A stretch of DNA of 53,060 nucleotides from contig CABHOW010000008.1 of NCBI GenBank assembly GCA_902168225.1, positions 1 through 53,060 of the forward strand, given 5' to 3'. This DNA is from an uncultured Flavihumibacter sp. GTDB lineage: Bacteria; Bacteroidota; Bacteroidia; Chitinophagales; Chitinophagaceae. Positions 42,021-51,100 of this stretch are shown here, piece after piece. Each line of letters opens with the position of its first letter. The stretch's first letter is position 1. The position numbers and the translations under genes are program-made. The notes under the pieces were generated by a model, which had not been told where the DNA came from, did not search any database, and saw only the letters and a program-made list of their open reading frames with translations.

Positions 42021-44180
42021 ATGTTACAACAACCTATAAGTGTTAGCTTCAATGTGAATGCTAACCAACAAATTACCCTTGGTACGGGTAAAATTGCCCG
42101 TCAGGCCGATGGTGCAGTTACCGTACAACAAGGCAATTGCATTATCATGGCCACCGTAGTAGCCAATAAAGATCCAAAAGAAGGGCAGGATTTCTTCCCG
42201 CTAAGTGTAGATTATCAAGAGAAGTTTGCTTCTGCCGGTCGTATCCCCGGCTCATTTTTCAAGCGTGAAGCACGTTTGAATGATTATGAAATTTTAACCA
42301 GCCGATTGATCGATCGTGCATTGCGACCTCTTTTTCCGGAAGATTATTTATGTGATGTACAAGTATTGATTAGCTTGGTTTCAAGTGATGAAGAAATTTT
42401 ACCTGATTCATTGGCTTGTTTAGCAGCTTCTGCTGCTTTAGCGGTTTCAGATATCCCTATCAAAGAAATTATTAGTGAAGTGCGTATTGCTCGCGTAAAT
42501 GGCGAATTCATTATCAACCCCACCCGTACACAATTAAAAGATGCTGCATTCGAATTCATCATTGCCGCTACAGAAAAGAATTTGATGATGGTAGAGGGCG
42601 AAGCGAAAGAATGTTCCGAAGCCGATTTAATCAAAGCCTTGGAATTAGCACATGATGCTATTCGTGTTCAAATAAAAGCCCAGGCTGAATTACGTGCAAA
42701 AGCCGGAGTTACTGCTAAACGCGATTATAAAAAACCCGAACAGAATGAAGAGGTAAAAGCAAAAGTATATGCCTTCGCGAAAGATCGTGTGTATGAGATC
42801 TCTCGCAAAGGTTCATCTAAAAATGAACGTAGCGAAGCCTATAGTGCATTGAGAGACGAAGTGATTGCCCATTTAGGGGAAGAAGCAACCGACCTCGAAA
42901 AGAAATTGGCGAAGAAATATTATGAAGACTTAAAATGGGAGGTTGTGCGGAATATGATTTTAGAAGATCGTATTCGTTTGGATGGCAGAAAGTTAGACGA
43001 AATTCGTCCGCTTGCTATGGAAACCGAACCATTGCCAACGCCACATGGTTCCGCTTTATTCACTCGTGGTGAAACACAATCATTAACAACCGTTACTTTC
43101 GGTACGAAGCTCGATGAGCTTCTGGCCGAAACAGCTGCTAAATCAGAATACAGCAAATTTATCTTGCATTATAACTTCCCTCCATTTTCAACAGGTGAGG
43201 TGAAAATGATGCGTGGTCCGGGCAGAAGAGAGGTTGGTCACGGTAATTTAGCTATGCGTAGCTTAAAACAAATGATGCCCGGTAGTGAGTATGCATATAC
43301 AGTACGCGTAGTAAGTGATATTTTAGAAAGTAATGGATCTTCTTCCATGGCTACAGTTTGTGCCGGTTCACTGGCACTGATGGATGCGGGTGTTCCTATT
43401 CCTAAACACGTAAGTGGTGTAGCTATGGGGTTGATTACACGGGAAGACGGTAAATATGCCATTCTTACCGATATTTTAGGTGATGAAGATCATTTAGGTG
43501 ATATGGATTTTAAAGTTACCGGTACACGTGATGGTATTTGTGGGGTTCAGATGGATATTAAAGTAGATGGACTTAGTATGGAGGTGATGCGTGAAGCGCT
43601 TGAACAAGCTCGCAAAGGCCGCTTACATATTTTAGATGCTATGTACGAATGTATCCCCGCTCATCGTCCGGAAGTGAAGCCTCATGCACCAAGAATGATC
43701 AAGTTGATCATCGATAAAGAGTTCATTGGTGCTGTGATTGGGCCGGGTGGAAAAATTATCCAAGAGATCCAACGTGAAACTGGAGCTACGGTTAATATTG
43801 AAGAGGTAGGTAATACCGGTGAAGTGAGCATTTTCTCTGCTTCTAAAGAAAGTTTAGATAAAGCTGTTGCATGGGTTCGTGGAATTACCGCCACCCCTGA
43901 AGTAGGAGAAGTATATGAAGGACCGGTGAAAGGTATCAAAGAATTTGGCGCTTTTGTTGAATTCATGCCCGGCAAACAAGGATTATTGCATATCAGTGAA
44001 ATAAGTTGGAAAAGATTAGAATCAATGGAAGGCTTATTTAAAGAAGGCGATATGGTAAAAGTTAAGTTGGTAGGATTAGATCCTAAAACAGGTAAGTTTA
44101 AGCTTAGCAGAAAAGTGTTATTGCCTAAGCCTGAACCCCAGCCAAGGGAACCGAGAAACGAGAATCCTGAGCAGGCATAA
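42021..44180 (+). CDS. pnp: Polyribonucleotide nucleotidyltransferase
   Basis: 719 residues: two RNase PH-like domains (about 12-220 and 310-540; FFKREARLNDYEILTSRLIDR, FPPFSTGEVKMMRGPGRREVG), a helical linker, then KH (IIDKEFIGAVIGPGGKIIQ) and S1 (VGEVYEGPVKGIKEFGAFVE) RNA-binding domains. It degrades RNA 3' to 5' using phosphate. It shares the rpsO promoter and ends at a strong terminator. Confidence 0.97.
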   Translation: MLQQPISVSFNVNANQQITLGTGKIARQADGAVTVQQGNCIIMATVVANKDPKEGQDFFPLSVDYQEKFASAGRIPGSFFKREARLNDYEILTSRLIDRALRPLFPEDYLCDVQVLISLVSSDEEILPDSLACLAASAALAVSDIPIKEIISEVRIARVNGEFIINPTRTQLKDAAFEFIIAATEKNLMMVEGEAKECSEADLIKALELAHDAIRVQIKAQAELRAKAGVTAKRDYKKPEQNEEVKAKVYAFAKDRVYEISRKGSSKNERSEAYSALRDEVIAHLGEEATDLEKKLAKKYYEDLKWEVVRNMILEDRIRLDGRKLDEIRPLAMETEPLPTPHGSALFTRGETQSLTTVTFGTKLDELLAETAAKSEYSKFILHYNFPPFSTGEVKMMRGPGRREVGHGNLAMRSLKQMMPGSEYAYTVRVVSDILESNGSSSMATVCAGSLALMDAGVPIPKHVSGVAMGLITREDGKYAILTDILGDEDHLGDMDFKVTGTRDGICGVQMDIKVDGLSMEVMREALEQARKGRLHILDAMYECIPAHRPEVKPHAPRMIKLIIDKEFIGAVIGPGGKIIQEIQRETGATVNIEEVGNTGEVSIFSASKESLDKAVAWVRGITATPEVGEVYEGPVKGIKEFGAFVEFMPGKQGLLHISEISWKRLESMEGLFKEGDMVKVKLVGLDPKTGKFKLSRKVLLPKPEPQPREPRNENPEQA

Positions 44181-44196
44181 ATATTTTAAAATAATC

Positions 44197-44228
44197 AAAA
44201 ATCCCCCCGCCTAGGCGGGGGGATTTTT
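44197..44228 (+). terminator. Strong intrinsic terminator of the rpsO-pnp operon
   Basis: A perfect GC-rich palindrome (six C, GCC-TA-GGC, six G) flanked by A- and T-runs, ending TTTTT at 44228. Active on either strand in principle. Confidence 0.95.
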
Positions 44229-44259
44229 GCATACTGCAACTAAATCAATTTTACTTAAC

Positions 44260-45099
44260 ATGGAAACAGGTAAAGCCTACCTCGAACTCACACTTGAAAT
44301 TATGATCGATGCCCTAAAAGAACAGGCTATTGCTGAATTAACAGAACTCGGATTCGAGGGTTTTTTAGAGGAAAATCTCCTGCTAAAAGCATATAAGGAA
44401 ATCCCCAACCGGTCTGACGGGTACCAAAATCCTCTCTTAAATGAATGGTTGAGTAAACACAAAATAAATCATTCATTATCAATACTTCAAGATCAAAATT
44501 GGAATGCCCTTTGGGAGCGAAATTTCGAACCCGTTTGCATAGAAAATTTTACGGTAATCAGAGCTAACTTCCATGCCCCAATAAAAGGATTTGAGCATGA
44601 ATTAATCATTACTCCTAAAATGAGTTTTGGTACCGGACATCATGCTACTACCTATTCAGTTATTCAAATGATGCGTAATATCGATTTTAACGGAAAAACA
44701 GTTTACGATTTCGGAACTGGCACAGGTGTTTTAGCCATATTAGCCGAAAAACTAGGTGCCGCCAGTATAGTTGCTACGGATAATGATCCTTGGTGTATTG
44801 ATAATGCCAAAGAAAATGTAGTCGTTAATGCCTGTAAAAAAATTGAAATTGCTTTGGTAGATAGTATTGGCGATCAGCAGAAATATGATATCATTTTAGC
44901 AAATATCAATCGCCATATTATCGAAGCGAATCAAAAAGCCCTATTTCATCAGTTAAATTCGAACGGGAGTTTAGTATTAAGTGGACTGCTTGAATCTGAC
45001 GAAGAAGATATTAAAAAAATATTTATATCTTATAATCTCACCCATAAACGTACAATTAGGAAAAACGGATGGGTTGCCATACATTTAACTAAGTCTTAA
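44260..45099 (+). CDS. prmA: Ribosomal protein L11 methyltransferase
   Basis: 279 residues from the ATG at 44260 (METGKAYLELTLE); the longer frame begins at a TTG within the pnp terminator and was rejected. N-terminal substrate-recognition domain, then SAM-binding VYDFGTGTGVLAILAEKLGA, TDNDPWCIDNA and ILANINRHII. It trimethylates ribosomal protein L11. Confidence 0.9.
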   Translation: METGKAYLELTLEIMIDALKEQAIAELTELGFEGFLEENLLLKAYKEIPNRSDGYQNPLLNEWLSKHKINHSLSILQDQNWNALWERNFEPVCIENFTVIRANFHAPIKGFEHELIITPKMSFGTGHHATTYSVIQMMRNIDFNGKTVYDFGTGTGVLAILAEKLGAASIVATDNDPWCIDNAKENVVVNACKKIEIALVDSIGDQQKYDIILANINRHIIEANQKALFHQLNSNGSLVLSGLLESDEEDIKKIFISYNLTHKRTIRKNGWVAIHLTKS

Positions 45100-45142
45100 T
45101 CTACTTTTAGGTTAAATTATTATTAACTTCTGGCATTTTAGC

Positions 45143-45150
45143 TATCTTTG
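45143..45150 (+). promoter_or_regulatory. -7 promoter box for plsY
   Basis: TATCTTTG 19 nt before the ATG at 45170. Confidence 0.55.
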
Positions 45151-45169
45151 TATTCCCAACTAGTTAGAA

Positions 45170-45808
45170 ATGAATGAAATGATGCTCATTTTACTGGCCT
45201 ATTTGATTGGTTCTATACCTACGGCAGTTTGGATTAGTAAAAGGTTCTTCAATATAGATATTCGTGATTATGGCAGCGGTAATTCCGGTGCTACAAACAC
45301 TTTCCGTGTACTGGGAAAGAAGTGGGGCAGTATTGTAATGTTGATCGATGTACTGAAAGGCGTTCTTGCTACATCTCTTTATATAGCATTACCGTTTTAT
45401 CTTCATAATGAATTACAACGCACAAACCTGATGATCGGTCTAGGTTTAGCTGCCGTACTCGGACATATATTTCCAATTTGGGCAGGCTTCAGAGGAGGTA
45501 AAGGGGTCGCCACTTTATTAGGTATGGCTGTTGCCATTCAGCCCGTAGTAGCTGTTTGTTGTTTGATTGTTTTTATGATTGTGCTTTCCCTTACAAGATT
45601 TGTATCCTTCAGTTCAATTTTAGCAGGTATTTCTTTTATGGTATTCATCCTTTTCATATTCAATGAAAAAGAAACCTTATACAGAATTTTTGCCGTTCTA
45701 GTGGCACTTATGGTGGTACTCACTCACCAAAAAAATATTGGAAGAATTGTGAGAGGTACGGAAAGTAAAATCCCTTCACGCAAGGATAGAAGACGTCATT
45801 TACGCTAG
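45170..45808 (+). CDS. plsY: Glycerol-3-phosphate acyltransferase PlsY
   Basis: 212 residues, five or more transmembrane helices. The three cytosolic family motifs are visible: GSGNSGATNTFRVLG, GHIFPIWAGFRGGKGVAT and a C-terminal HQKNIGRIVRGTESK. It uses acyl-phosphate to acylate glycerol-3-phosphate, the first step of phospholipid synthesis. Start may be the first, fourth or fifth Met. Confidence 0.94.
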   Translation: MNEMMLILLAYLIGSIPTAVWISKRFFNIDIRDYGSGNSGATNTFRVLGKKWGSIVMLIDVLKGVLATSLYIALPFYLHNELQRTNLMIGLGLAAVLGHIFPIWAGFRGGKGVATLLGMAVAIQPVVAVCCLIVFMIVLSLTRFVSFSSILAGISFMVFILFIFNEKETLYRIFAVLVALMVVLTHQKNIGRIVRGTESKIPSRKDRRRHLR

Positions 45809-45820
45809 TTCTATTTGCCT

Positions 45821-45828
45821 TAATTTTG
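45821..45828 (+). promoter_or_regulatory. -7 promoter box for the M48 protease
   Basis: TAATTTTG 18 nt before the ATG at 45847. Confidence 0.45.
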
Positions 45829-45846
45829 TGAACAAATACTAATACT

Positions 45847-46662
45847 ATGAAGCGTAGTTTATGGCTTTTAACCGCTGTAATCTTTTTTATTTCTTGTCAA
45901 CGTAACGCCATAACAGGCAGAAAACAATTTACTATTTTAGTTCCGGAGGCTGAGGCACAATCCATGGCGTTGGGTCAATACAAAGAATTTATTAATACCA
46001 ACAAAGTAATTCCGGCAGGTAATAAAGACGCAGATATGGTTAAGCGTGTAGGCAATAGAATTATTAACGGAATTAACACCTATTATAAATCAAAAGGACT
46101 TAGCAAAGAGTTAGAAGGATACAGTTGGGAGGTTAATCTGGTAGAAGATAAACAAATCAATGCCTGGTGTATGCCCGGCGGCAAAATAGTGGTGTATACC
46201 GGCATCTTACCAGTTACTCAAAATGAATCTGCCCTGGCGATAGTAATGGGACATGAAATTGCGCATGCTTTGGCAAAACATGGAAGCGAAAGAATGAGCC
46301 AGGGTTTGGTAGAACAAGGCTTGGGTTTAGGATTGGCGTTAGCACTTTCCAAAAAACCTGCCGTTACACAAGAAATTTTTAGTACCGCTTATGGAGTTAC
46401 CACTAATGCTGTTATAATGCCTGCTTTTAGCAGATCCCATGAATTAGAGGCTGATCGTTTCGGACTGATGTTTTCGGCCTTAGCAGGATATGATCCCAGA
46501 GAAGCTATCCCGTTTTGGGAAAGAATGAGTAAGATCGGGGGAGCCAATAACACGCCTAGTTTTATGCGAACACACCCAACAGACGAGGTTCGGATAGCGG
46601 AATTACAGAAAATAATGGATGAAACTGTAAATAATTATTTTAAAAAAAATATAAATAATTGA
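45847..46662 (+). CDS. M48 family metalloprotease, lipoprotein (BepA/LoiP-like)
   Basis: 271 residues. The lipoprotein signal ends in ISCQRN, giving a lipidated Cys. The zinc site is GHEIAHALAKH with the third ligand Glu in SHELEADRFGL. NAWCMPGGKIVVYTGIL precedes it, as in LoiP/YcaL-type M48 proteins. It probably acts in outer-membrane protein quality control at the periplasmic face. Confidence 0.9.
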   Translation: MKRSLWLLTAVIFFISCQRNAITGRKQFTILVPEAEAQSMALGQYKEFINTNKVIPAGNKDADMVKRVGNRIINGINTYYKSKGLSKELEGYSWEVNLVEDKQINAWCMPGGKIVVYTGILPVTQNESALAIVMGHEIAHALAKHGSERMSQGLVEQGLGLGLALALSKKPAVTQEIFSTAYGVTTNAVIMPAFSRSHELEADRFGLMFSALAGYDPREAIPFWERMSKIGGANNTPSFMRTHPTDEVRIAELQKIMDETVNNYFKKNINN

Positions 46663-46750
46663 TAATCAATTGAATAGAGATAGTAATTAGCAATGCAAAC
46701 AATCAAACGTAAAAAAAGTTAAAAGTCTTGTTTCTCCCGTAACAATTTTT

Positions 46751-46758
46751 TAACTTTG
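46751..46758 (+). promoter_or_regulatory. -7 promoter box for the YdeI-like gene
   Basis: TAACTTTG with a TTG about 20 bp upstream (CTTGTTTC), 37 nt before the ATG at 46796. This is one of the better two-part matches in the window. Confidence 0.6.
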
Positions 46759-46795
46759 CAAACTTATTCGCATTCATTTAAACCATTTGATAAGC

Positions 46796-47461
46796 ATGTC
46801 TAATCAAACTTTGCTTGAAAAGCTCCAGCTAAAAGACGAAAAAAACCTACTTATTCAAGGCCTTCCATCTTCCATCGAAAAACAATTTGCAAAGCTTACG
46901 TATGCAAAAAATGTAACGCCCCTTTTAAAAAGTAAAAAAGTAGATTTTGCGCTTGTCTTTGCTATTAGCCAAACGCAGTTGAATAATGTTTTAAATGAAG
47001 TATTCCCGGCATTGCATGATGAAAGTAAGTTATGGGTGGCTTATCCTAAAACAACCAGTAAAATAGCCAGCGATCTGAATCGCGATTGTAGTTGGGATTG
47101 TTTAACAAAAAAGGAATATGAATGTGTTCGTCAGGTTGCTTTAGATCATGTTTGGAGCGCCATGCGATTTAAAAAATTAGATCAAATCCCCAACCGTACC
47201 CGTGCATTCTCCGAAATTAAAGCACCGGTGATTGGGGGTGTAGATTTTGAAAAAAGATTGGTGAAAGCACCCGTAGATCTAGATCGATTATTTACAAAAC
47301 ATACCGAAGCCAAAGAATTTTTTAGCTCCCTTTCTTTTACAAATCAAAAGGAATATGTATCCTGGATAGAAGGTGCAAAGAAAGAAGAAACCCGCGCCCG
47401 TAGGGTAGAAACAGCTTTGGAAAAATTATTGGCGGGTAAGCGAAATCCTTCAGAGAAATAA
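46796..47461 (+). CDS. DUF3052-like / YdeI-OmpD-associated fusion protein
   Basis: 221 residues from the ATG at 46796 (a TTG three codons earlier was rejected). The N-terminal ~125 residues (LLIQGLPSSIEKQFAKL, VDFALVFAISQTQL, LWVAYPKTTSKIASDLNRD) resemble the DUF3052 domain. The C-terminal ~60 residues (FSSLSFTNQKEYVSWIEGA, KKEETRARRVETALEKL) are the YdeI/OmpD-associated family. The biochemical role is not established. A heptamer array follows 3 nt after the stop. Confidence 0.75.
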   Translation: MSNQTLLEKLQLKDEKNLLIQGLPSSIEKQFAKLTYAKNVTPLLKSKKVDFALVFAISQTQLNNVLNEVFPALHDESKLWVAYPKTTSKIASDLNRDCSWDCLTKKEYECVRQVALDHVWSAMRFKKLDQIPNRTRAFSEIKAPVIGGVDFEKRLVKAPVDLDRLFTKHTEAKEFFSSLSFTNQKEYVSWIEGAKKEETRARRVETALEKLLAGKRNPSEK

Positions 47462-47464
47462 TAT

Positions 47465-47524
47465 TAGACGGTAGACAGGAGACGATAGACTTTCCACCGT
47501 CTACAGTCTACCGCCTTTCGTCTA
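47465..47524. repeat. Two-armed heptamer array, family TAGACNN
   Basis: Left arm units TAGACGG, TAGACAG, GAGACGA, TAGACTT (47465-47492); right arm CCGTCTA, CAGTCTA, CCGCCTT, TCGTCTA (47497-47524), the inverse complement. The family is that of 17767-17869. The stop codon of the minus-strand ABC-F remnant (TAG, 47522-47524) is the start of the TAGACGA unit. Confidence 0.85.
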
Positions 47525-47845
47525 ACTCCCCTCCATCTGCATAACGGTTTCAAATAACTGCTCATACTCTTTATTCAAAACAGCTAATTGACTGATGGTA
47601 TCATTGTAATTTTTCTCCAACTTAAGAAAACCTTCATTATTAGCATAACTCGCAGGATTACTCATATCTGCTTCTAAACGAACTTTATCGTTGTTCTTCT
47701 GCTCAATTTCCTTTTCTAAATTGGCCATCTTGCGTTGTAGCTTCTGTAATTCTTTATTAATAGGTTTACCACCCTTCGACGAGCTCAGGGTGACATCTTT
47801 TACCTCAGCACTCGTAACCCGTATCTCGGAACCCGCAACCCGCAA
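47522..47845 (-). pseudogene. C-terminal remnant of an ABC-F family ATPase
   Basis: The open frame (about 107 codons, first possible start TTG at 47845, in-frame stop at 47879-47881) encodes a coiled-coil: KPINKELQKLQRKMANLEKE, then SYANNEGFLKLEKNYND and LNKEYEQLFETV. This is the C-terminal coiled-coil domain of ABC-F ATPases (Uup/YdiF type). Both ABC domains are missing upstream, where AT-rich non-coding DNA stands instead. The first ~28 residues are repeat-derived (heptamer array, then palindrome). A genuine small protein is possible but a decayed or truncated gene is more likely. Confidence 0.7.
47771..47794. repeat. Palindromic interspersed element
   Basis: On the minus strand GTCACCCTGAGC then TCGTCGAAGGGT: ACCCT and AGGGT form the stem ends around a GAGCTCGTCGA centre. 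Degenerate copies lie at 35901 and 52885. Motifs of this kind recur in many bacterial genomes as far as I recall. It is translated here as VTLSSSKG. Confidence 0.75.
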
Positions 47846-47873
47846 CTCGAATCCCGTAACCCGTAACTCCTGC
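47811..47873. repeat. Heptamer array, family CYCGNAN, at the ABC-F breakpoint
   Basis: Nine units in phase on the plus strand: CTCGTAA, CCCGTAT, CTCGGAA, CCCGCAA, CCCGCAA, CTCGAAT, CCCGTAA, CCCGTAA, CTCCTGC. It is the family seen in ftsK and the fucosidase, and lies 16 bp from the palindromic element, as in the fucosidase. Confidence 0.87.
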
Positions 47874-48170
47874 CCGTACTAGAACGGTACGTTCGGGCGG
47901 GCGTAATTCGGTCGCATATTCCAGATAACTATATAACTTAAAATTATATTAACTTTTTAACTCTTACTTAACAAATTGTTTTTTTAGTTATTAATTACAT
48001 GCTAATGATGAATGCCCCAATTAATGTTTATTTACATTACTCACTGCATATAGGAAATAATGTATTTATTGATGAGCAAGTAAGTTCTCAATCAACTCCA
48101 ATTATTGGGATAGCTCATTATCTAGCCCTCCACGTAACACCTCTAATACATCGATTCATATTAAAAATTT
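47874..48170. other. Intergenic region before the T9SS protein
   Basis: About 300 bp. It begins with a short GC-rich stretch containing a perfect GAACG-GTA-CGTTC hairpin (47882-47894) and a GGGCGGGCG run, unlike the AT-rich remainder. From 47930 it is AT-rich with no ORF, and no convincing TAnnTTTG box was found near the ATG at 48171. It likely holds the promoter and leader of the secreted protein. Confidence 0.5.
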
Positions 48171-51100
48171 ATGAGTAAGAAAATTTCTTTTCTGCTGCTT
48201 TTACTAATAGTAGGCTTTAGCGCAATTGCACAACCCAAGATTACTTCTTTTACACCTACTTCCGCCAAACCCGGTGATGTGGTAACCATTGCGGGTACTA
48301 ATTTTAATACCACTACCACAAATAATATTGTGTTTTTTGGTGCTACCAAAGCCAATGTAACAGCTGCTACAACTACTAGTTTAACAGTTACAGTACCAAC
48401 GGGTGCAACTTACAATTATATTAACGTACTTAATACCGGTACTGCTTTAATGGGAAGTAGCGCTAATAAATTTATACCCATCTTCAGCCCAACAAAAACC
48501 AGTATTGGAACCGGCGATTTTGCTGCGAAGGTAGATTTTGCAACAGGAACCAACCCTTTTTCTATAGCAATTGGTGATATAGATGGGGATGGTAAACCCG
48601 ATTTGGCAATAGCTAATAGTGGTTCAAATACTGTTTCTGTATATCGCAATATAAGCAGCACGGGAAGTATTGTCGCGGGTTCATTTGCTGCAAAAGTAGA
48701 TTTTACAACAGGTTCTTTGCCATATGCTGTAGCGATTGGCGATTTGGATGGGGATGGTAAACCCGATTTGGTCGTGGCTAATAATATTTCAAACACTTTA
48801 TCTGTATTACGCAATACAAGTAGTAGTGGCAGTATTGGTTCGGGTTCATTTGCTGCGAAAGTAGATTTTGCAACTGGAATTAGTCCTATTTCTGTATCGA
48901 TTGGCGATTTGGATGGGGATGGTAAACTCGATTTAGCGGTGGCTAATAATCATTCAAACACAGTATCTGTATTACGGAATACAAGTAGCAGTGGTAGTAT
49001 TGGTTCGGGTTCATTTGCTGCAAATGTAGATTTAACAACAGGAACTTCTCCTAGGTCGGTAGCGATTGGCGATTTAGATGGGGATGGCAAGCCTGATTTG
49101 GTGACGGCTAATTACAACCCAAATACTGTATCTGTACTACGCAATACAAGTAGCTCGGGAAGTATTGGTTTAGGTTCATTTGCTGCAAACGTAGATTTTG
49201 CAACAGGAACTACCCCCACTAGTGTAGCGATTGGGGATTTGGATGGGGATGGCAAGCCCGATTTGGCGGTAGCTAATAATATTGCAAATACGGTATCTGT
49301 GTTCCGTAATACAAGCAGCAGCGGTAGTATTGGTTCAGGTTCATTTGCTGCAAAGGTAGATTTTACAACAGGAACTAACCCTTATAATGTAGCGATTGGG
49401 GATTTGGATGGGGATGGCAAGCCCGATCTTGCGGTGGCTAATTATAATTCAAATTCTGTATCTATATTACGAAATACAAGCAGCAGTGGCAGTATTGTTT
49501 CGGGCTCATTTGCTACAAATGTAGATTTTACGACAGGAGCTTCATCTTATGCTGTAGCGATTGGTGATTTGGATGGGGATGGTAAACCTGATTTGGCTGT
49601 GTCTAATTTAAGTGACAACAGTGTGTCAGTTATAAGGAATAATCCACAATATCCTCCCACCATCAATTCTTTTACACCTACATCGGGTAATGTAGGTAGT
49701 TTGGTAACCATAACGGGAACGAACTTATCTAGTCCAACGGGTTTAACGATTGGAGGAGTATCGGCTATACCCATCAGTAATACAGGTACAAGTTTAGTAG
49801 CGATGGTGATGCCGGGTGCGACCACAGGAGCAGTTAGTGTTACAACTGCCGGAGGTACTGCTAATGGTACGGGTAATTTTACGGTAACAGCAAGCCAAGC
49901 CCCCAATACCCAACAGGGCAGTAAACTGGTTGGTACAGGTGCTGTAGGTGCCCCACCAACTCATGGATGGTCAGTAAGCCTCAGTGCTGATGGTAATACC
50001 GCCATAGTGGGGGGATTTGCTGACAATAGCGGTTCCGGAGCGGCATGGGTATATACCCGATCCGGTGGTAGTTGGAGCCAGCAGGGCAGTAAACTGGTAG
50101 GTACGGGTGCTGTTGGTAACCCAAATCAAGGATATTCAGTAAGCCTTAGTGCTGATGGTAATACCGCCATAGTGGGGGGATACGGTGACAATGGCGGTGC
50201 CGGAGCAGCATGGGTGTTCACCCGAAGCGGTGGTAGTTGGAGCCAGCAGGGCAGTAAACTGGTAGGTACGGGTGCTGTAGGTAATGCACAGCAAGGAGTA
50301 TCGGTAAGCCTTAGTGCAGATGGTAATACCGCCATAGTGGGGGGATTTACTGACAATAGCTATACCGGAGCAGCATGGGTATATACCCGATCTGGTGGTA
50401 GTTGGAGCCAACAAGGCAGTAAACTGGTAGGTAGGGGTGCTAGAGGTAGTGCAGGACAGGGAAACTCAGTAAGCCTTAGTGCCGATGGTAATACCGCCAT
50501 AGTAGGGGGATATACTGACAATATCAATGCAGGAGCGGCATGGGTATATACCCTAAGCGGAGGTAGTTGGAGCCAACAGGGCAGTAAACTGGTAGGTACG
50601 GGTGCTGGAGATATTGCAGCTCAAGGATATTCAGTAAGCCTCAGTGCCGATGGTAATACCGCCATAGTGGGGGGACCTACTCACAATAGCAATGCAGGAG
50701 CGGCATGGGTATATACCCGAAGCGGTGGTAGTTGGAGCCAACAGGGCAGTAAACTGGTAGGTACGGGTGCTGTAGGTAGTGCAGGACAAGGAGTATCAGT
50801 AAGCCTCAGTGCCGATGGTAATACTGCCATAGTGGGGGGAAATAATGACAATAATGGTGCCGGAGCAGCATGGGTATATACCCGATCTGGTGGTAGTTGG
50901 AGCCAACAGGGCAGTAAACTGGTAGGTACGGGTGCTGTGGGTGGTGCATATCAAGGAACCTCAGCAAGCCTTAGCGCTGATGGTAATACCGCCATAGTGG
51001 GAGGGAACAATGACAATAACGGTGCCGGAGCAGCATGGGTATATGTGTATGCGCCACCTACCATTACCACCTCAGGTACATTGGCAGCTGTGAATACAAC

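Noticed and set aside
44227..44259. Upstream TTG start for prmA
   Set aside because: It lies in the T-tail of the pnp terminator; METGKAYLELTLE from 44260 matches the family start.
47465..47524. Heptamer hairpins as ordinary intrinsic terminators
   Set aside because: Some lie between convergent genes and could end transcripts, but others lie between divergent starts, between codirectional genes or inside coding sequence, and most lack a T-run.
6837..47873. Heptamer arrays as CRISPR
   Set aside because: Units are 7 bp with no spacers, no 20-40 bp direct repeats and no cas genes anywhere in the window.
47882..47900. Recombination site (loxP/dif-like) in the GC-rich hairpin
   Set aside because: The inverted repeat is only 5 bp with a 3-bp loop, far shorter than known sites, and there is no recombinase gene nearby.
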